Assembly (NCBI GenBank): GCA_003210755.1
Contig: QCUL01000006.1
Location: forward strand, 1 to 64,000
Direction of reading: 5' to 3'
DNA from: Synechococcus sp. AG-679-C18
GTDB lineage: Bacteria; Cyanobacteriota; Cyanobacteriia; PCC-6307; Cyanobiaceae
DNA: 64,000 nt
Position numbers and translations under genes: made by a program. Of the stretch, positions 37,702 to 50,749 are shown piece after piece. Under the pieces are notes generated by a model, which did no database searches, had not been told where the DNA came from, and saw only the letters and a list, made by a program, of their open reading frames with translations. Numbering within the stretch: position 1 is the first letter of the stretch; each line of letters starts with the position of its first letter.

Positions 37702-38136
37702 TTGAACGATGAGCTCTTGCAGTCTTTGTCCGCTGCGTTAGAAGCGGACATGGCAAAGGCAGCTTCAGCTCCCAAACGACATCGATCAAGGTCATCGCAA
37801 CGCTCACCCGTGGAATCGGTCGATGCTGCAACTCGTGCTGCCCTGATTCAGAATCAGGGCGATCGAAGAGACCTTCTCTGCAGCAGTCTCGCTTTGGCGG
37901 TGAAAATCGGACTGATCAGCCTTGGTGGTGTCAGCCTTGTCAGACTTTCAATGGCTTATCAGGAGCGTTTGGACCGCCATGGAGAGCTAGCCGCTGTTGT
38001 GGATGTTGAGACCAACAAGCTTCATGGTCTACAAAAACGTTTTGATCGTTTGTTCACACTCGGGGGACGAGAGCGCTTGATGGATGAACAGGATCAATGG
38101 ATCGCTCCTAACCGTCTTCGCATCATCTGGCGCTAA
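37702..38136 (+). CDS. Hypothetical membrane-anchored protein between psaM and por
   Basis: A 144-residue protein with a basic N-terminal region (KRHRSRSSQRSP, about 25-36), one predicted helix (about 62-83, SLALAVKIGLISLGGVSLVRL), then a helical charged region (about 85-118) and a basic end. The initiation codon is TTG. No named family. It lies between psaM and por on the same strand, with 13 and about 75 base gaps, and so may be photosynthesis-related by context only. Confidence 0.6.
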   Translation: MNDELLQSLSAALEADMAKAASAPKRHRSRSSQRSPVESVDAATRAALIQNQGDRRDLLCSSLALAVKIGLISLGGVSLVRLSMAYQERLDRHGELAAVVDVETNKLHGLQKRFDRLFTLGGRERLMDEQDQWIAPNRLRIIWR

Positions 38137-38198
38137 CAATGCGGATCGGTGGCATTGATCGGCATCGACCTTTCAAAGGCCAGACTGGAATTTGATGA

Positions 38199-39161
<963 letters not shown>

Positions 39162-39162
39162 C

Positions 39163-40134
<972 letters not shown>

Positions 40135-40259
40135 TCAGGAGAGAAGGTGCTGAAATCCTGATGAAGATTGAGCGTATTGGCATAAAAATCATAGGCAATT
40201 TGAGTACATTCACTCAACCGATCATGTCTGGTTGCGTGTAAAAAAATTGGGTTTGGTGG

Positions 40260-41822
40260 TTAGGCGCTGAAGTGGGCCTTCGCGTCGTAGAGGGTTTCAC
40301 TGTCGATTTGCGTACGTCCTGTGGATTTGGCAAAAGTTTCAGTGTTACGGCGCACTTTTCCACGAACGAAAAAGGGGATTTTCTTTAGCTCAGCTTCACC
40401 ATCAGCAGTCCAGATCAGGTCGCCCTGAATCGTGCTAGCTGCAGGTTCAGTCTCCGCACCAGCACCTCCTGAATGGCCGAGGTGGCTCTGATGTCCATCC
40501 ACGAACTCAAAGTCGTGCCGGAACATGCCAATTAAGTGTTCCTCTAGGCCCATCATCAGTGGGTGCACCCAGCTATCAAAGATCACATTCGCGCCTTCCC
40601 ATCCCATTTGCGGACTGTTGCGTGCAGGCACGTCTTGCACGTGCATGGGCGTGCTGATCACCGCACAGGGAACTCCCAAACGTTTGGCGCTATGGCGCTC
40701 CATTTGGGTGCCAAGAACGAGTTCCGGTGCTGCTGCCGCCATTGCGGCCTCCACAGCGAGATAGTCATCACTGATCAGGGCCTCGATCCCCATGGCTTTT
40801 GCGGCTGCGCGCACTGGTCGAGCCATTTCTCTGCTGTAAGTCCCTAAGCCAACGACTTCAAAGCCGAGCTCCTCTCTACAAATGCGTGCCGCTGCCAACG
40901 CATGAGTGCCATCTCCAAAGATGAACACCCGTTTACCAGTGAGGTAGGTGGAATCAACGGATTCGGAGTACCAAGGCAGTCTTGAACGACGAATTCCCTC
41001 TTGGGGAGAGGGAGGCGTCATGCCGAGCAAATTGTGGACTTCAACAAGGAAGTCATGTGTTGCACCGATGCCAATTGGCACTGTGCTGGTGAATGGAATC
41101 CCGAAACTGCGTTCGAGCCACGCGCAAGTTGATTCTGCGATCTCTGGGTAGAGGCAAACATTCAGGTCTGCTTGAGGAAGGCGATGTACATCAGCCACTG
41201 TTGCTCCCAATGGAGCGATCACTCCCACATCAATGCCATGGATGCTGAGGAGCCTCTGCACTTCGAGGACATCATCTCGACAACGGAAGCCCAGCAACGA
41301 AGGTCCCAGCAGATTCACCCGAGGACGACGCCCCTCTTTTTGCCAAGCTTTTGGGTCATGCAATAGCTCAGCAGGAGCTTGCTCTTTCAGCAGACTGCGA
41401 ACCAATTGGTACAAGGTTTCGGCAGCACCCCAATTCTCTTTTTTGCTGTAAGCCGGGAGCTCTAAGTTCACGATCGGCAGGTTCAATCCCATGCCAGCTG
41501 CTAATGCACCAGGTTGATCCTGGATTAATTCAGCTGTGCAGCTTTCACCAACCAAAAGCGCATCCGGTTGAAAACGTTCAACTGCTTCTCTGACGTGTCG
41601 TTTTACCAGTTCGGCGGTGTCACCTCCGAGATCTCTGGCTTGAAACGTGGTGTATGTGACTGGTGGCCTTTGATCCCGACGCTCAATCATTGTGAAAAGG
41701 AGATCGGCATACGTATCGCCTTGGGGCGCGTGCAACACGTAATGCACTCCTTTCATTGATGCAGCAATGCGCATGGCGCCCACATGAGGTGGTCCTTCGT
41801 ATGTCCAGAGGGTGAGTTGCAT
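40260..41822 (-). CDS. chlB: Light-independent protochlorophyllide reductase subunit B
   Basis: A 520-residue subunit of the NifDK-like ChlNB catalytic component that reduces the C17=C18 bond of protochlorophyllide. Family features are the N-terminal [19 protein letters not shown], the cluster and substrate region [15 protein letters not shown], and the [12 protein letters not shown] and [19 protein letters not shown] blocks. The C-terminal 60 residues form the DPOR-specific light-independent domain ([18 protein letters not shown]). It starts four bases after chlN, and chlL follows. Confidence 0.97.
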   Translation of the reverse strand: MQLTLWTYEGPPHVGAMRIAASMKGVHYVLHAPQGDTYADLLFTMIERRDQRPPVTYTTFQARDLGGDTAELVKRHVREAVERFQPDALLVGESCTAELIQDQPGALAAGMGLNLPIVNLELPAYSKKENWGAAETLYQLVRSLLKEQAPAELLHDPKAWQKEGRRPRVNLLGPSLLGFRCRDDVLEVQRLLSIHGIDVGVIAPLGATVADVHRLPQADLNVCLYPEIAESTCAWLERSFGIPFTSTVPIGIGATHDFLVEVHNLLGMTPPSPQEGIRRSRLPWYSESVDSTYLTGKRVFIFGDGTHALAAARICREELGFEVVGLGTYSREMARPVRAAAKAMGIEALISDDYLAVEAAMAAAAPELVLGTQMERHSAKRLGVPCAVISTPMHVQDVPARNSPQMGWEGANVIFDSWVHPLMMGLEEHLIGMFRHDFEFVDGHQSHLGHSGGAGAETEPAASTIQGDLIWTADGEAELKKIPFFVRGKVRRNTETFAKSTGRTQIDSETLYDAKAHFSA

Positions 41823-41826
41823 GGCT

Positions 41827-43131
<1,305 letters not shown>

Positions 43132-43264
43132 CTATCAATCACCATGACGCCTGAATCACGTACTGCTCAGACTTATCAAAATTCTTCCGGATCAGTGTTG
43201 ATTTCCAATTGGGTCACAACGGCCCGCCATGACTAAATTTGTCCAGAAAGAACATTCTGAAACG

Positions 43265-43753
43265 ATGATGTCTCTACGAACCTTGCCGGCTGCTTTGGTC
43301 TTGGGGTTGGCGATGACCGCTTGTCAACCAGCTGAGAAAAAGGCAGAAAATGATCAAGCCAAGGTTGTCTCAGACGTAGCTGTCGTTTGTTCAGCGAGTG
43401 CTGATGTCGAAACGGCCTTGAAGAATGTGGATGAACTGACTCCTGCTTCGACAGTTGCAGACGCTGAGACGGCAGGGAACTCTCTCAAAGAGGCGCTGTC
43501 GAAACTTGATCGAGCTGAGAAGCAACTGATTAAGTCTGAAGTCAAAGAATATCGTGATCAGGTTGCTATCTATAAAGATTTTATAGCGCAGGTAAGAAAG
43601 AACAAAACGATGACCTTGGAAGAGGCATCTCAGCAAATTAAAACGATGGCTCGGCCCCTAGTGGCGGCCCAGAAACAACTTCTGGAAGAAACAGTCTGTG
43701 TTGATATTGATTCAACGACTGATCCAAAAGAAGTGTCTCAGAGCAGTTCTTAG
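43265..43753 (+). CDS. Putative lipoprotein, unknown
   Basis: A 162-residue protein from the ATG at 43265. The hydrophobic start (LPAALVLGLAMTAC) ends in a lipobox L-x-M-T-A-C, so the N-terminal Cys would be lipidated. The mature protein is helical, Ala/Lys/Glu-rich, with a second Cys pair (VVCSASAD and ETVCVDID). No known domain. An upstream in-frame start at 43229 is possible but extends past the signal peptide. Divergent from chlN. Confidence 0.65.
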   Translation: MMSLRTLPAALVLGLAMTACQPAEKKAENDQAKVVSDVAVVCSASADVETALKNVDELTPASTVADAETAGNSLKEALSKLDRAEKQLIKSEVKEYRDQVAIYKDFIAQVRKNKTMTLEEASQQIKTMARPLVAAQKQLLEETVCVDIDSTTDPKEVSQSSS

Positions 43754-43796
43754 CTGGAGTCTGCCTCCACAGAGACATCGCTTAACTAATGAAAAT

Positions 43797-44201
43797 TCAA
43801 AGGCGACGGCGGAAGCGGTCGTCACTGAAGCTATTTGTTTGTTGTGAGGAATCAGCATCAATATTTGTTAGACGCCAGACGTTTCTGCTCATCCGATTGG
43901 CACGAAGGCCGCCTCTTTCAACCTCTTCTGACCCAGGTCGGATTCCGAGCAATTGGGTGACCTCAGCCGTGCTTAACGGTGCTCCTGTCTTAATCGCTAA
44001 AGCTGTGAGTTCGAGTCGTTGGCGTAGCTCAACAAGATTGGCAGCACCGCCATCCTCGGCATCACTCCAGATCCACCGCCCAGGACCGTCATGATTGAGC
44101 TTTTGCATTAAGCCCATTCCAATCATCCCTAAAGCCTGTTCGGCGCTGAGCTCTGAACTTAAGGCGGATGTTTCAGGGGTATGGGTTTGGTTGGCTGCCA
44201 T
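43797..44201 (-). CDS. Small protein with possible helix-turn-helix, divergent from csoS1D
   Basis: A 134-residue protein. The central-to-late part (about 75-105, GAPLSTAEVTQLLGIRPGSEEVERGGLRANRMSRNVW) has helix-turn-helix-like spacing, with a polar, Arg-rich end. No named family is recognised and DNA binding is a guess. Its start is 96 bases from the divergent csoS1D start, so the two could share regulatory sequence. The C-terminus is very basic (DDRFRRRL). Confidence 0.6.
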   Translation of the reverse strand: MAANQTHTPETSALSSELSAEQALGMIGMGLMQKLNHDGPGRWIWSDAEDGGAANLVELRQRLELTALAIKTGAPLSTAEVTQLLGIRPGSEEVERGGLRANRMSRNVWRLTNIDADSSQQTNSFSDDRFRRRL

Positions 44202-44297
44202 GCTGCACTCCCGATTTGCGCGGACGGTATCGGTTCATTTGGCTGATGCAAGTCGAGATAGGAATTTTGTGAGCAACCTTCCGGTAATATCCCCGCC

Positions 44298-45083
44298 ATG
44301 ACCCGATTCGCCAGCTTCGATGCCCGGGAGCGGCGAGTAGGCGGAAGCGCTCTCGTCACTGGAACAGAGGTTCACTCCTCCGCGAGCGGAGCCAGCTGTG
44401 TTGTCACTACAGACAGCGAATCCCCACGACTTTTACGCCAAAACAGTCATGTGCAGTCCATTGAACTGCGCACATATGTTTTTCTTGATTCGCTTCAACC
44501 ACAACTCGCCACCTATATGGGCACGGTGAGTCAGGGCTTTTTGCCTATTCCTGGTGATGCCTGTCTTTGGATGGAGGTCTCACCTGGGATGGCAGTGCAT
44601 CGAGTGACCGATATTGCACTGAAAGCAAGCAACGTTCGTTTAGGCCAGATGGTGGTTGAGCGTGCCTTTGGCTCTATGGCTCTTTATCACCGCGATCAGA
44701 GCACCGTGATTCACTCCGGTGATGTTGTTCTTGAGGCAATTGGTAGCTCGATTGATCGGCGAAACCCTGCTGATGTCAGTTGGACTGAAGTCATTAGGGC
44801 AATCACCCCTGATCATGCCGTTCTTATCAATCGATTGAATCGCAGGGGCTCGATGATCGAAGCAGGGATGAGCATGTTCATTCTCGAGACGGAACCAGCT
44901 GGTTATGTCTTGATTGCTGCGAATGAAGCTGAAAAGGCCTCAAACATCACTCTTGTGGATGTGAAGGCTGTCGGCGCGTTTGGACGAATGACTTTGGCGG
45001 GTCGAGAAGGCGATGTTGAAGAAGCTGCTGCCGCTGCGATGCGTGCGATCGAATCGATTAATCGCAACTGTTCATCGCGGTGA
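44298..45083 (+). CDS. csoS1D: Carboxysome tandem-BMC shell protein CsoS1D
   Basis: A 261-residue pseudohexameric shell protein made of two BMC domains (about 55-155 and 160-255) after a ~50-residue N-terminal extension. CsoS1D trimers stack face-to-face and have a gated pore in alpha-carboxysomes. The conserved gating pair Glu-Arg is in [11 protein letters not shown] (E121-R122). It is separated from csoS1 by the antisense rdgB gene, so it is likely expressed on its own. Recognised from the tandem-BMC layout and the cso context. Confidence 0.94.
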   Translation: MTRFASFDARERRVGGSALVTGTEVHSSASGASCVVTTDSESPRLLRQNSHVQSIELRTYVFLDSLQPQLATYMGTVSQGFLPIPGDACLWMEVSPGMAVHRVTDIALKASNVRLGQMVVERAFGSMALYHRDQSTVIHSGDVVLEAIGSSIDRRNPADVSWTEVIRAITPDHAVLINRLNRRGSMIEAGMSMFILETEPAGYVLIAANEAEKASNITLVDVKAVGAFGRMTLAGREGDVEEAAAAAMRAIESINRNCSSR

Positions 45084-45099
45084 TGATGATTTGGGTGTC

Positions 45100-45702
45100 T
45101 TAGAGGATTCCAAGCTGTTGACGTAGTTGAGGTGCCATAGCCCTTGCTGCTTTTCCGCGACTCCCAAGCCTGCTGAGTTGGGCTTGTGTCATTTCGCCGT
45201 AGCTGCAACGGGTTTCTCGAAGCCAGAACAGGGACTCCAGGCCTCCGTTTGGGTATGCAGGACCTTTGAGAAGTTCACCCCAACAAATGCCCTCTGCGCT
45301 TCCAACGGAAGCCCCATCTGGAGAGCAGAGGACCATGGCGCTACGAAAAAGAGCACTGCGGTAAGGCTGATCAGCCATGGATCGCAATAACTTGGAGATT
45401 TTCTCGTCGTCTGTGGGCGCGAGGCGTGCTGTGTAGAGGCCAGGAGCCCCGTTGAGGGCGTCAACCTCTAGTCCTGAATCATCAGCCAAAGCCCAGGTCC
45501 CTGTGAGCTGTGCTGCTGCAGAGGCCTTGAGGAGAGCATTTTCGAGATAAGACGTACCAGTCTCTTCAACGTCAAGATCTGAAGGTTGGCGCACCACGAT
45601 GAGTGGGAGAGGCCCAAGCATTCCCTCAATTTCCGCAACCTTGTGTGGATTGCCACTGGCGATCGTCAGTTTGAGCACTGAAGGGGATCGAGTGAGATCC
45701 AT
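45100..45702 (-). CDS. rdgB: Non-canonical purine NTP pyrophosphatase (RdgB/HAM1)
   Basis: A 200-residue HAM1-family enzyme that hydrolyses dITP, ITP and XTP to keep them out of nucleic acids. Family motifs are the start LTIASGNPHKVAEIEGML (about 11-28), the DDSGLEVDALNGAPGLYTAR substrate region and the C-terminal QLSRLGSRGKAARAM. It lies antisense between csoS1D and csoS1, an arrangement I recall from other alpha-cyanobacterial carboxysome loci. A carboxysome role is not indicated by the sequence. Confidence 0.94.
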   Translation of the reverse strand: MDLTRSPSVLKLTIASGNPHKVAEIEGMLGPLPLIVVRQPSDLDVEETGTSYLENALLKASAAAQLTGTWALADDSGLEVDALNGAPGLYTARLAPTDDEKISKLLRSMADQPYRSALFRSAMVLCSPDGASVGSAEGICWGELLKGPAYPNGGLESLFWLRETRCSYGEMTQAQLSRLGSRGKAARAMAPQLRQQLGIL

Positions 45703-46019
45703 TGTGTGGGGTAAGGGTAAAAATATCGATCAGATTCAAAAATGAAGCTCAGCTGGGTTGAACATTCCACTCCGCTTGCGCGAAAAACTTTGCTTCAGGG
45801 GGAAAGATATGGGGTTTGGCGACCCTTGCCTACCGCTTGTGTTGGTGTGCTCACCCGAACCAGCACAGGGCTTCAGATCAGTCCGGGGAAGGGTGATCAG
45901 CATTGCTTATCAAGTTCAGTATGGACATTGATCTGCAAAAACCCCCGAAACGCTTGACGAGCTGCCTCTCGGCAGAGCAATGTCATCGGCGAACATTCCA
46001 CCCCCTTTATCGGTAGGCA
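45703..46019. promoter_or_regulatory. Intergenic region between rdgB and csoS1, likely cso operon promoter
   Basis: About 317 bases upstream of the csoS1-cbbLS-csoS2 series; the main carboxysome promoter should lie here. A 71-codon plus-strand frame (45742-45957) has no recognisable feature and I do not call it. A C-run (CCCCC) and GGCAG/CTGCC pairs occur at 45940-45980, but no clear promoter boxes or terminator could be picked by eye. Confidence 0.45.
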
Positions 46020-46331
46020 ATGGCTAACGAAACCATGGGTATCGCTCTCGGCATGATCGAGACACGCGGCCTGGTCCCAGCGATCGAAGCAGCTGACGCC
46101 ATGACCAAGGCTGCTGAAGTGCGCCTGATTGGTCGTGAGTTCGTCGGCGGTGGCTACGTCACAGTTTTGGTACGTGGCGAAACAGGTGCCGTTAACGCGG
46201 CAGTGCGTGCAGGTGCAGATGCTTGCGAGCGTGTCGGCGACGGCCTCGTTGCGGCTCACATCATTGCTCGCCCTCATCGCGAAGTTGAGCCAGCACTCGG
46301 CAACGGCAACTTCCTCGGACAAAAGGATTGA
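46020..46331 (+). CDS. csoS1: Carboxysome hexameric shell protein CsoS1
   Basis: A 103-residue single-BMC protein forming the hexamers that tile the carboxysome facets; the charged pore passes bicarbonate and sugar phosphates. The BMC core GIALGMIETRGLVPAIEAAD is near the start. The domain matches the one in CsoS1E downstream at 81 of 87 aligned positions (GIALGM to EVEPAL). It is the first gene of the main cso/cbb series, 68 bases before cbbL. Confidence 0.98.
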   Translation: MANETMGIALGMIETRGLVPAIEAADAMTKAAEVRLIGREFVGGGYVTVLVRGETGAVNAAVRAGADACERVGDGLVAAHIIARPHREVEPALGNGNFLGQKD

Positions 46332-46399
46332 GATCAGTCGCTAATCCCCTGACGGGGTCGCGCATCTCATTTCTCTTCCCGAACTAACGGAATTAATCC

Positions 46400-47812
46400 A
46401 TGAGCAAGAAGTACGACGCTGGGGTCAAGGAGTACAGAGACACTTACTGGACTCCTGATTACGTTCCCCTAGATACAGACCTGCTGGCCTGCTTTAAGTG
46501 CACTGGTCAAGAAGGTGTTCCCAAAGAAGAAGTAGCCGCTGCTGTGGCTGCTGAATCTTCAACAGGTACCTGGTCAACTGTGTGGTCTGAGCTCCTCACC
46601 GATCTCGACTTTTACAAAGGCCGTTGTTACCGGATCGAAGACGTCCCTGGTGACAAGGAGGCGTTCTATGCCTTCATCGCTTACCCCCTCGATCTGTTCG
46701 AAGAGGGTTCCATTACCAACGTTCTGACCTCGCTGGTCGGCAACGTGTTTGGATTTAAAGCATTGCGCCACTTGCGTCTGGAAGACATTCGCTTCCCGAT
46801 CGCCTTCATCAAGTGCTGCGCCGGACCGCCAAACGGCATCGCCGTTGAGCGTGATCGGATGAACAAGTATGGCCGCCCACTACTGGGTTGCACCATCAAG
46901 CCAAAGCTTGGTTTGAGCGGTAAGAACTATGGCCGGGTTGTCTATGAGTGCCTTCGCGGCGGTCTGGACTTCACGAAAGACGACGAGAACATCAACTCTC
47001 AGCCTTTCCAGCGCTGGCAGAACCGCTTCGAATTCGTTGCTGAAGCTATCAAGATTGCTGAACAGGAAACGGGCGAGCGGAAGGGTCACTACCTCAACGT
47101 GACTGCTAACACTCCCGAAGAGATGTATGAGCGTGCTGAGTTCGCTAAGGAACTCAATCAGCCCATCATCATGCACGACTTCATTACCGGTGGCTTCACA
47201 GCCAACACCGGTTTGTCGAAGTGGTGCCGCAAGAACGGCATGTTGCTGCACATTCACCGTGCCATGCACGCTGTGATTGATCGTCACCCCAAGCACGGCA
47301 TTCACTTCCGCGTACTTGCCAAGTGTCTGCGTTTGTCAGGTGGTGACCAGCTTCACACCGGCACTGTGGTCGGCAAACTGGAAGGTGATCGTCAGACCAC
47401 CCTCGGCTATATCGACCAACTACGCGAATCCTTCGTTCCTGAAGATCGCAGCCGTGGCAACTTCTTCGATCAGGACTGGGGTTCCATGCCTGGTGTGTTT
47501 GCCGTTGCTTCCGGCGGCATCCACGTTTGGCACATGCCCGCACTGGTTGCCATCTTCGGAGATGATTCAGTTCTCCAGTTCGGTGGTGGTACCCACGGTC
47601 ACCCCTGGGGCTCCGCAGCTGGCGCTGCAGCTAACCGTGTGGCCCTCGAGGCCTGCGTCAAGGCACGCAACGCCGGTCGTGAGATCGAGAAAGAAAGCCG
47701 CGACATCCTCATGGAAGCCGGTAAGCACAGCCCTGAGCTGGCGATCGCTCTCGAGACCTGGAAGGAGATCAAATTTGAGTTCGACACCGTCGACAAACTC
47801 GACGTTCAGTGA
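46400..47812 (+). CDS. cbbL: Rubisco large subunit, form IA
   Basis: A 470-residue large subunit that fixes CO2 on ribulose-1,5-bisphosphate. The carbamylated lysine is in [13 protein letters not shown], the substrate loop in [16 protein letters not shown], and loop 6 in [12 protein letters not shown]. The N-terminus [17 protein letters not shown] is form IA-like, matching the alpha-carboxysome context. A GGAATTAATCC sequence precedes the ATG. The stop is followed by an RNA hairpin and then cbbS. Confidence 0.98.
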   Translation: MSKKYDAGVKEYRDTYWTPDYVPLDTDLLACFKCTGQEGVPKEEVAAAVAAESSTGTWSTVWSELLTDLDFYKGRCYRIEDVPGDKEAFYAFIAYPLDLFEEGSITNVLTSLVGNVFGFKALRHLRLEDIRFPIAFIKCCAGPPNGIAVERDRMNKYGRPLLGCTIKPKLGLSGKNYGRVVYECLRGGLDFTKDDENINSQPFQRWQNRFEFVAEAIKIAEQETGERKGHYLNVTANTPEEMYERAEFAKELNQPIIMHDFITGGFTANTGLSKWCRKNGMLLHIHRAMHAVIDRHPKHGIHFRVLAKCLRLSGGDQLHTGTVVGKLEGDRQTTLGYIDQLRESFVPEDRSRGNFFDQDWGSMPGVFAVASGGIHVWHMPALVAIFGDDSVLQFGGGTHGHPWGSAAGAAANRVALEACVKARNAGREIEKESRDILMEAGKHSPELAIALETWKEIKFEFDTVDKLDVQ

Positions 47813-47821
47813 TCGGTGAAC

Positions 47822-47839
47822 GGGGTGAATTTTCACCCC
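47822..47839 (+). other. Hairpin in the cbbL-cbbS spacer
   Basis: GGGGTGAA (47822-47829) and TTCACCCC (47832-47839) form a perfect inverted repeat starting 10 bases after the cbbL stop; in RNA the stem would be 7 pairs with a 4-base loop. There is no T-tract, so full termination is unlikely. It could protect the cbbL 3' end or reduce read-through. Confidence 0.5.
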
Positions 47840-47913
47840 CCTACCGAACCTCAATACGACTCCGGCTGGAAAACTTTGATCCAGCCAAAACATTTTTTTA
47901 AAGCGTGATCCCC

Positions 47914-48255
47914 ATGCCTTTTCAGAGCACCGTGGGTGACTACCAAACAGTCGCCACCCTGGAGACATTCGGCTTTCTTCCGCCGATGACCCAGGACGAG
48001 ATCTATGACCAGATCGCTTACATCATTGCCCAAGGTTGGAGCCCGCTCATTGAGCACGTCCACCCTTCCAATTCCATGGCCTCTTATTGGTCTTATTGGA
48101 AGCTCCCGTTCTTCGGTGAGAAGGATCTGAACGTTGTCGTAAGTGAACTCGAGGCTTGCCATCGCGCATACCCCGATCATCACGTTCGTATGGTCGGCTA
48201 CGACGCATACACCCAGGGCCAAGGTGCTTGTTTCGTTGTTTTCGAAGGACGCTGA
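47914..48255 (+). CDS. cbbS: Rubisco small subunit, form IA
   Basis: A 113-residue small subunit completing the L8S8 enzyme. The family signature is PFQSTVGDYQTVATLETFGFLPPMTQD at the start; only the first part is quoted elsewhere. The conserved YWSYWKLPFFGEKD and YDAYTQGQG-CFVVF segments follow. The ATG at 47914 is the usual cyanobacterial start; an in-frame GTG at 47905 would add three residues. The CsoS2 frame follows closely, so the operon continues without a terminator. Confidence 0.97.
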   Translation: MPFQSTVGDYQTVATLETFGFLPPMTQDEIYDQIAYIIAQGWSPLIEHVHPSNSMASYWSYWKLPFFGEKDLNVVVSELEACHRAYPDHHVRMVGYDAYTQGQGACFVVFEGR

Positions 48256-48354
48256 TCTTTCGGCTTCATGATTCCGAGCCCTGAATTGATCAGGGCTCAA
48301 ATTTTTCTGAAGGGACTTGTTCCCTTCAACTCACGTCGACATTCTCGGGCGGAC

Positions 48355-50742
48355 ATGGCAAGACTCTCTAGTCGCGAACTCGCACTTGAGCGCCGTAAGG
48401 CTCTCACCACTGCTGGTAAAAAAGCATCCGTTGCTGTTTCAGCAGGTGCAAATCGAGTTAGGACGGCCGACGATGCCCGCAAAACTCGCACCGATTCAGA
48501 TCCAGTCGCGTCAGTCTCTAGACACGCTGCTACTCCGATTTCTGTAGAGCGACCAAGCAATCCATCCTTAGCAGCCCCAACGTCCTCTCATCGTTCTCGT
48601 GTGAAACCTGTCAGTCAACCGAGTCGTGAACTTGTGCTGGCACGTCGAGAAGCACTCTCACGTCGTGGTAAGTCAGCAGACACCACAAGAGATCGGAATC
48701 GGGCTGAGATTGCCCGTAAAGCTGCAGCAACGACTTCTTCAACTGGGTCCTCTTCAACAAAGAAAGAGTGTGGTTGTGGTGGTGAAGCTGCCGTTGAAAA
48801 AGCCACTGGTGCGAGTCGTCGGTCTGTCTCTATCGATCTTTCAACCAAAACTTCCTCCCGCCGCACAACTTCTCCAAAGCGTCGTGCAATCGATAATCCC
48901 AGTCGTGCACTTGTTTTAGCCCGTCGTGAGGCCATGTCTAAGCATGGGAAAACAGCTGGTAAACAACCGACGAGTGCCGCTGCAGTTGCCCGTCAGGCAA
49001 ATCCTGACCTCACCAGTCGAGAGCTAGCTCAGCAAGTGCGTGAGCTTCGTGCAAAGTCGGGAGCCCGCAGTAAGCAGAGCGCTGGTGTGACGCGACCAAC
49101 TGGTCCTAACAAGAATGGATCTAAGCAAGTCGCTGCGGCAGATGCCCACTGGAAGGTTGGTGAATCAGAGACGACTGGTGGTCAGACAGTGACTGGAACT
49201 CAGGCCAATCGCTCCACTAAGACCACAGGCAACGAAGCCAGCACTTGCCGATCTATTACCGGTACTGAATATCTCGGTGCAGAAGTCTTCCAAACGTTCT
49301 GTCAGAACGCTCCTGTTTCAACTACGCCAGCCAAAGTTCGAGTGTCTGCCACTTCGCATGGCAACCGCGTAACTGGAAATGAAGTTGGGCGCTCTGAGAA
49401 GGTCACTGGAGATGAGCCCGGTACCTGTAAAAGCGTGACAGGCACTGAATATATCTCAGCAAATCAGAGCGCTGCCTACTGCGGTGGAACGAACCCCTCC
49501 CCTCGTAAAGTTGGTCACAGCCTTACGCAACAGGGACGTCCTGTGAGTGGTGTGATGGTGGGCAGATCTTCCAGCGTGACCGGCGACGAAGCTGGTGCGA
49601 ATCGTTCCCTCACGGGTGATCAATACTTAGGGTCAGATCCACTCCCTGAGGGGCGTCCAGCAGCCAAGGTTGGTTTGTCTGGAACTCTCTCTGGAACAGG
49701 TGTTACCGGCACGATGGTTGGCCGTTCCTCAAATGTCACGGGCGATGAATTTGGATCTTGCCATCGTGTAACCGGTGATCAGTACATCAGTTCAGAACAA
49801 GTCAATTCGTTTTGTGGAGCGAAGCCAGATCCAGAAGCGGCCAAGGTTGGATTCAGTATCACCAACCGCAACCAGGTGGTCAGTGGCACGCGTACTGGGC
49901 GCTCCGAGAAGGTCACCGGTGACGAGCCAGGAAGTTGTAAGGCAGTGACGGGAACTCCTTACGCAGGTCTTGAACAGGCTGGCCAGTATTGCGGTAATTC
50001 AGCAGTCCAAGCGATTCGTGAGCGGACACCTGTGCGCCCCGGTACTCCTGCAGCTCCAATGACAGGCCTACAGCCAGGTATTGGTGGAGTGATGACAGGT
50101 GGTGAACGAGGAGCTTGTGAAGTTGTGACCGGCACTCCTTACATCGGTGCCGATCAGCTTTCAGCCGCCTGTGGGGCAGAAGCACCCGCTGGAACAGACA
50201 GTCATGGTCAATCCCCAGAAGGGTCCAGTTGGACTCGATTCAGTGTGGTCTCCCCAGCGCGAGCTGTTCAGCAACAACGGGATTCCGGCAAAGGGGTCAC
50301 TGGTACGTCCTACGAAGACAGCAGCCGAATTACGGGCCCTTTTGATTTGGCCGGTGGGAAAATCACCGGCACGGAGCAATTCCGATTTGATAATCGCGAA
50401 TTTCAGGAGCGTCACAGCCAACGTCAAGTCCAACGTCAATTTCAACCCACCACACCTGAGGTTGAAGCCGCTGCTCAAGAACCTGCTTCCCGGGTCACAG
50501 GAGAAGGCTCTTCTACCAAAGTCACTGGTGATGACTGGGATCGTGGCAAACACGTAACGGGTACGGAAGGCGTCTCAGCTCGTCGCCGTAATCCAAGCCG
50601 CTCCGGCGCGAGGGAAGCAATGCCCCCATTTGAACGAAAGCGAAACGATCAGTCCGAGTGGCCGGAAAGTCGTGTCACTGGTTCCAGTGGCAACACTGGA
50701 AAAGGTTCACTGATCACCGTCTCTGGCGGAGCACGGGGCTGA
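48355..50742 (+). CDS. csoS2: Carboxysome scaffold protein CsoS2
   Basis: A 795-residue disordered scaffold from the ATG at 48355 that recruits Rubisco and shell. Four N-terminal repeats, which bind Rubisco, lie at about 5-23, 90-108, 182-202 and 220-238. Six middle VTG-type repeats lie at about 267-318, 326-378, 385-434, 437-490, 497-547 and 565-608, then the C-terminal domain. Each middle repeat except the third carries a Cys pair (298/316, 358/376, 469/487, 528/546, 588/606). A further Cys-x-Cys (139/141) lies between N-repeats two and three. No frameshift evidence was visible; an upstream frame from 48268 adds 29 non-family residues. Confidence 0.96.
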   Translation: MARLSSRELALERRKALTTAGKKASVAVSAGANRVRTADDARKTRTDSDPVASVSRHAATPISVERPSNPSLAAPTSSHRSRVKPVSQPSRELVLARREALSRRGKSADTTRDRNRAEIARKAAATTSSTGSSSTKKECGCGGEAAVEKATGASRRSVSIDLSTKTSSRRTTSPKRRAIDNPSRALVLARREAMSKHGKTAGKQPTSAAAVARQANPDLTSRELAQQVRELRAKSGARSKQSAGVTRPTGPNKNGSKQVAAADAHWKVGESETTGGQTVTGTQANRSTKTTGNEASTCRSITGTEYLGAEVFQTFCQNAPVSTTPAKVRVSATSHGNRVTGNEVGRSEKVTGDEPGTCKSVTGTEYISANQSAAYCGGTNPSPRKVGHSLTQQGRPVSGVMVGRSSSVTGDEAGANRSLTGDQYLGSDPLPEGRPAAKVGLSGTLSGTGVTGTMVGRSSNVTGDEFGSCHRVTGDQYISSEQVNSFCGAKPDPEAAKVGFSITNRNQVVSGTRTGRSEKVTGDEPGSCKAVTGTPYAGLEQAGQYCGNSAVQAIRERTPVRPGTPAAPMTGLQPGIGGVMTGGERGACEVVTGTPYIGADQLSAACGAEAPAGTDSHGQSPEGSSWTRFSVVSPARAVQQQRDSGKGVTGTSYEDSSRITGPFDLAGGKITGTEQFRFDNREFQERHSQRQVQRQFQPTTPEVEAAAQEPASRVTGEGSSTKVTGDDWDRGKHVTGTEGVSARRRNPSRSGAREAMPPFERKRNDQSEWPESRVTGSSGNTGKGSLITVSGGARG
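49140..50180 (+). repeat. Degenerate tandem repeats encoding the CsoS2 middle region
   Basis: Six units of roughly 150-160 bases with repeating VGRSxxVTGDExGxC and TGTxY protein motifs. They are in frame and diverged at the nucleotide level, so this is protein-driven repetition and not DNA satellite. The third unit (about 49507-49656) lacks both Cys codons found in the others. Confidence 0.85.
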
Positions 50743-50749
50743 TCAACTG

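Noticed and set aside
45742-45957. 71-codon plus-strand frame between rdgB and csoS1
   Set aside because: No recognisable motif, no ribosome-binding site, and it covers the region where the cso promoter is expected.
48355-50742. Repeats in csoS2 as a CRISPR-like or DNA satellite array
   Set aside because: Units are in frame, diverged at DNA level and match the known CsoS2 protein repeats.
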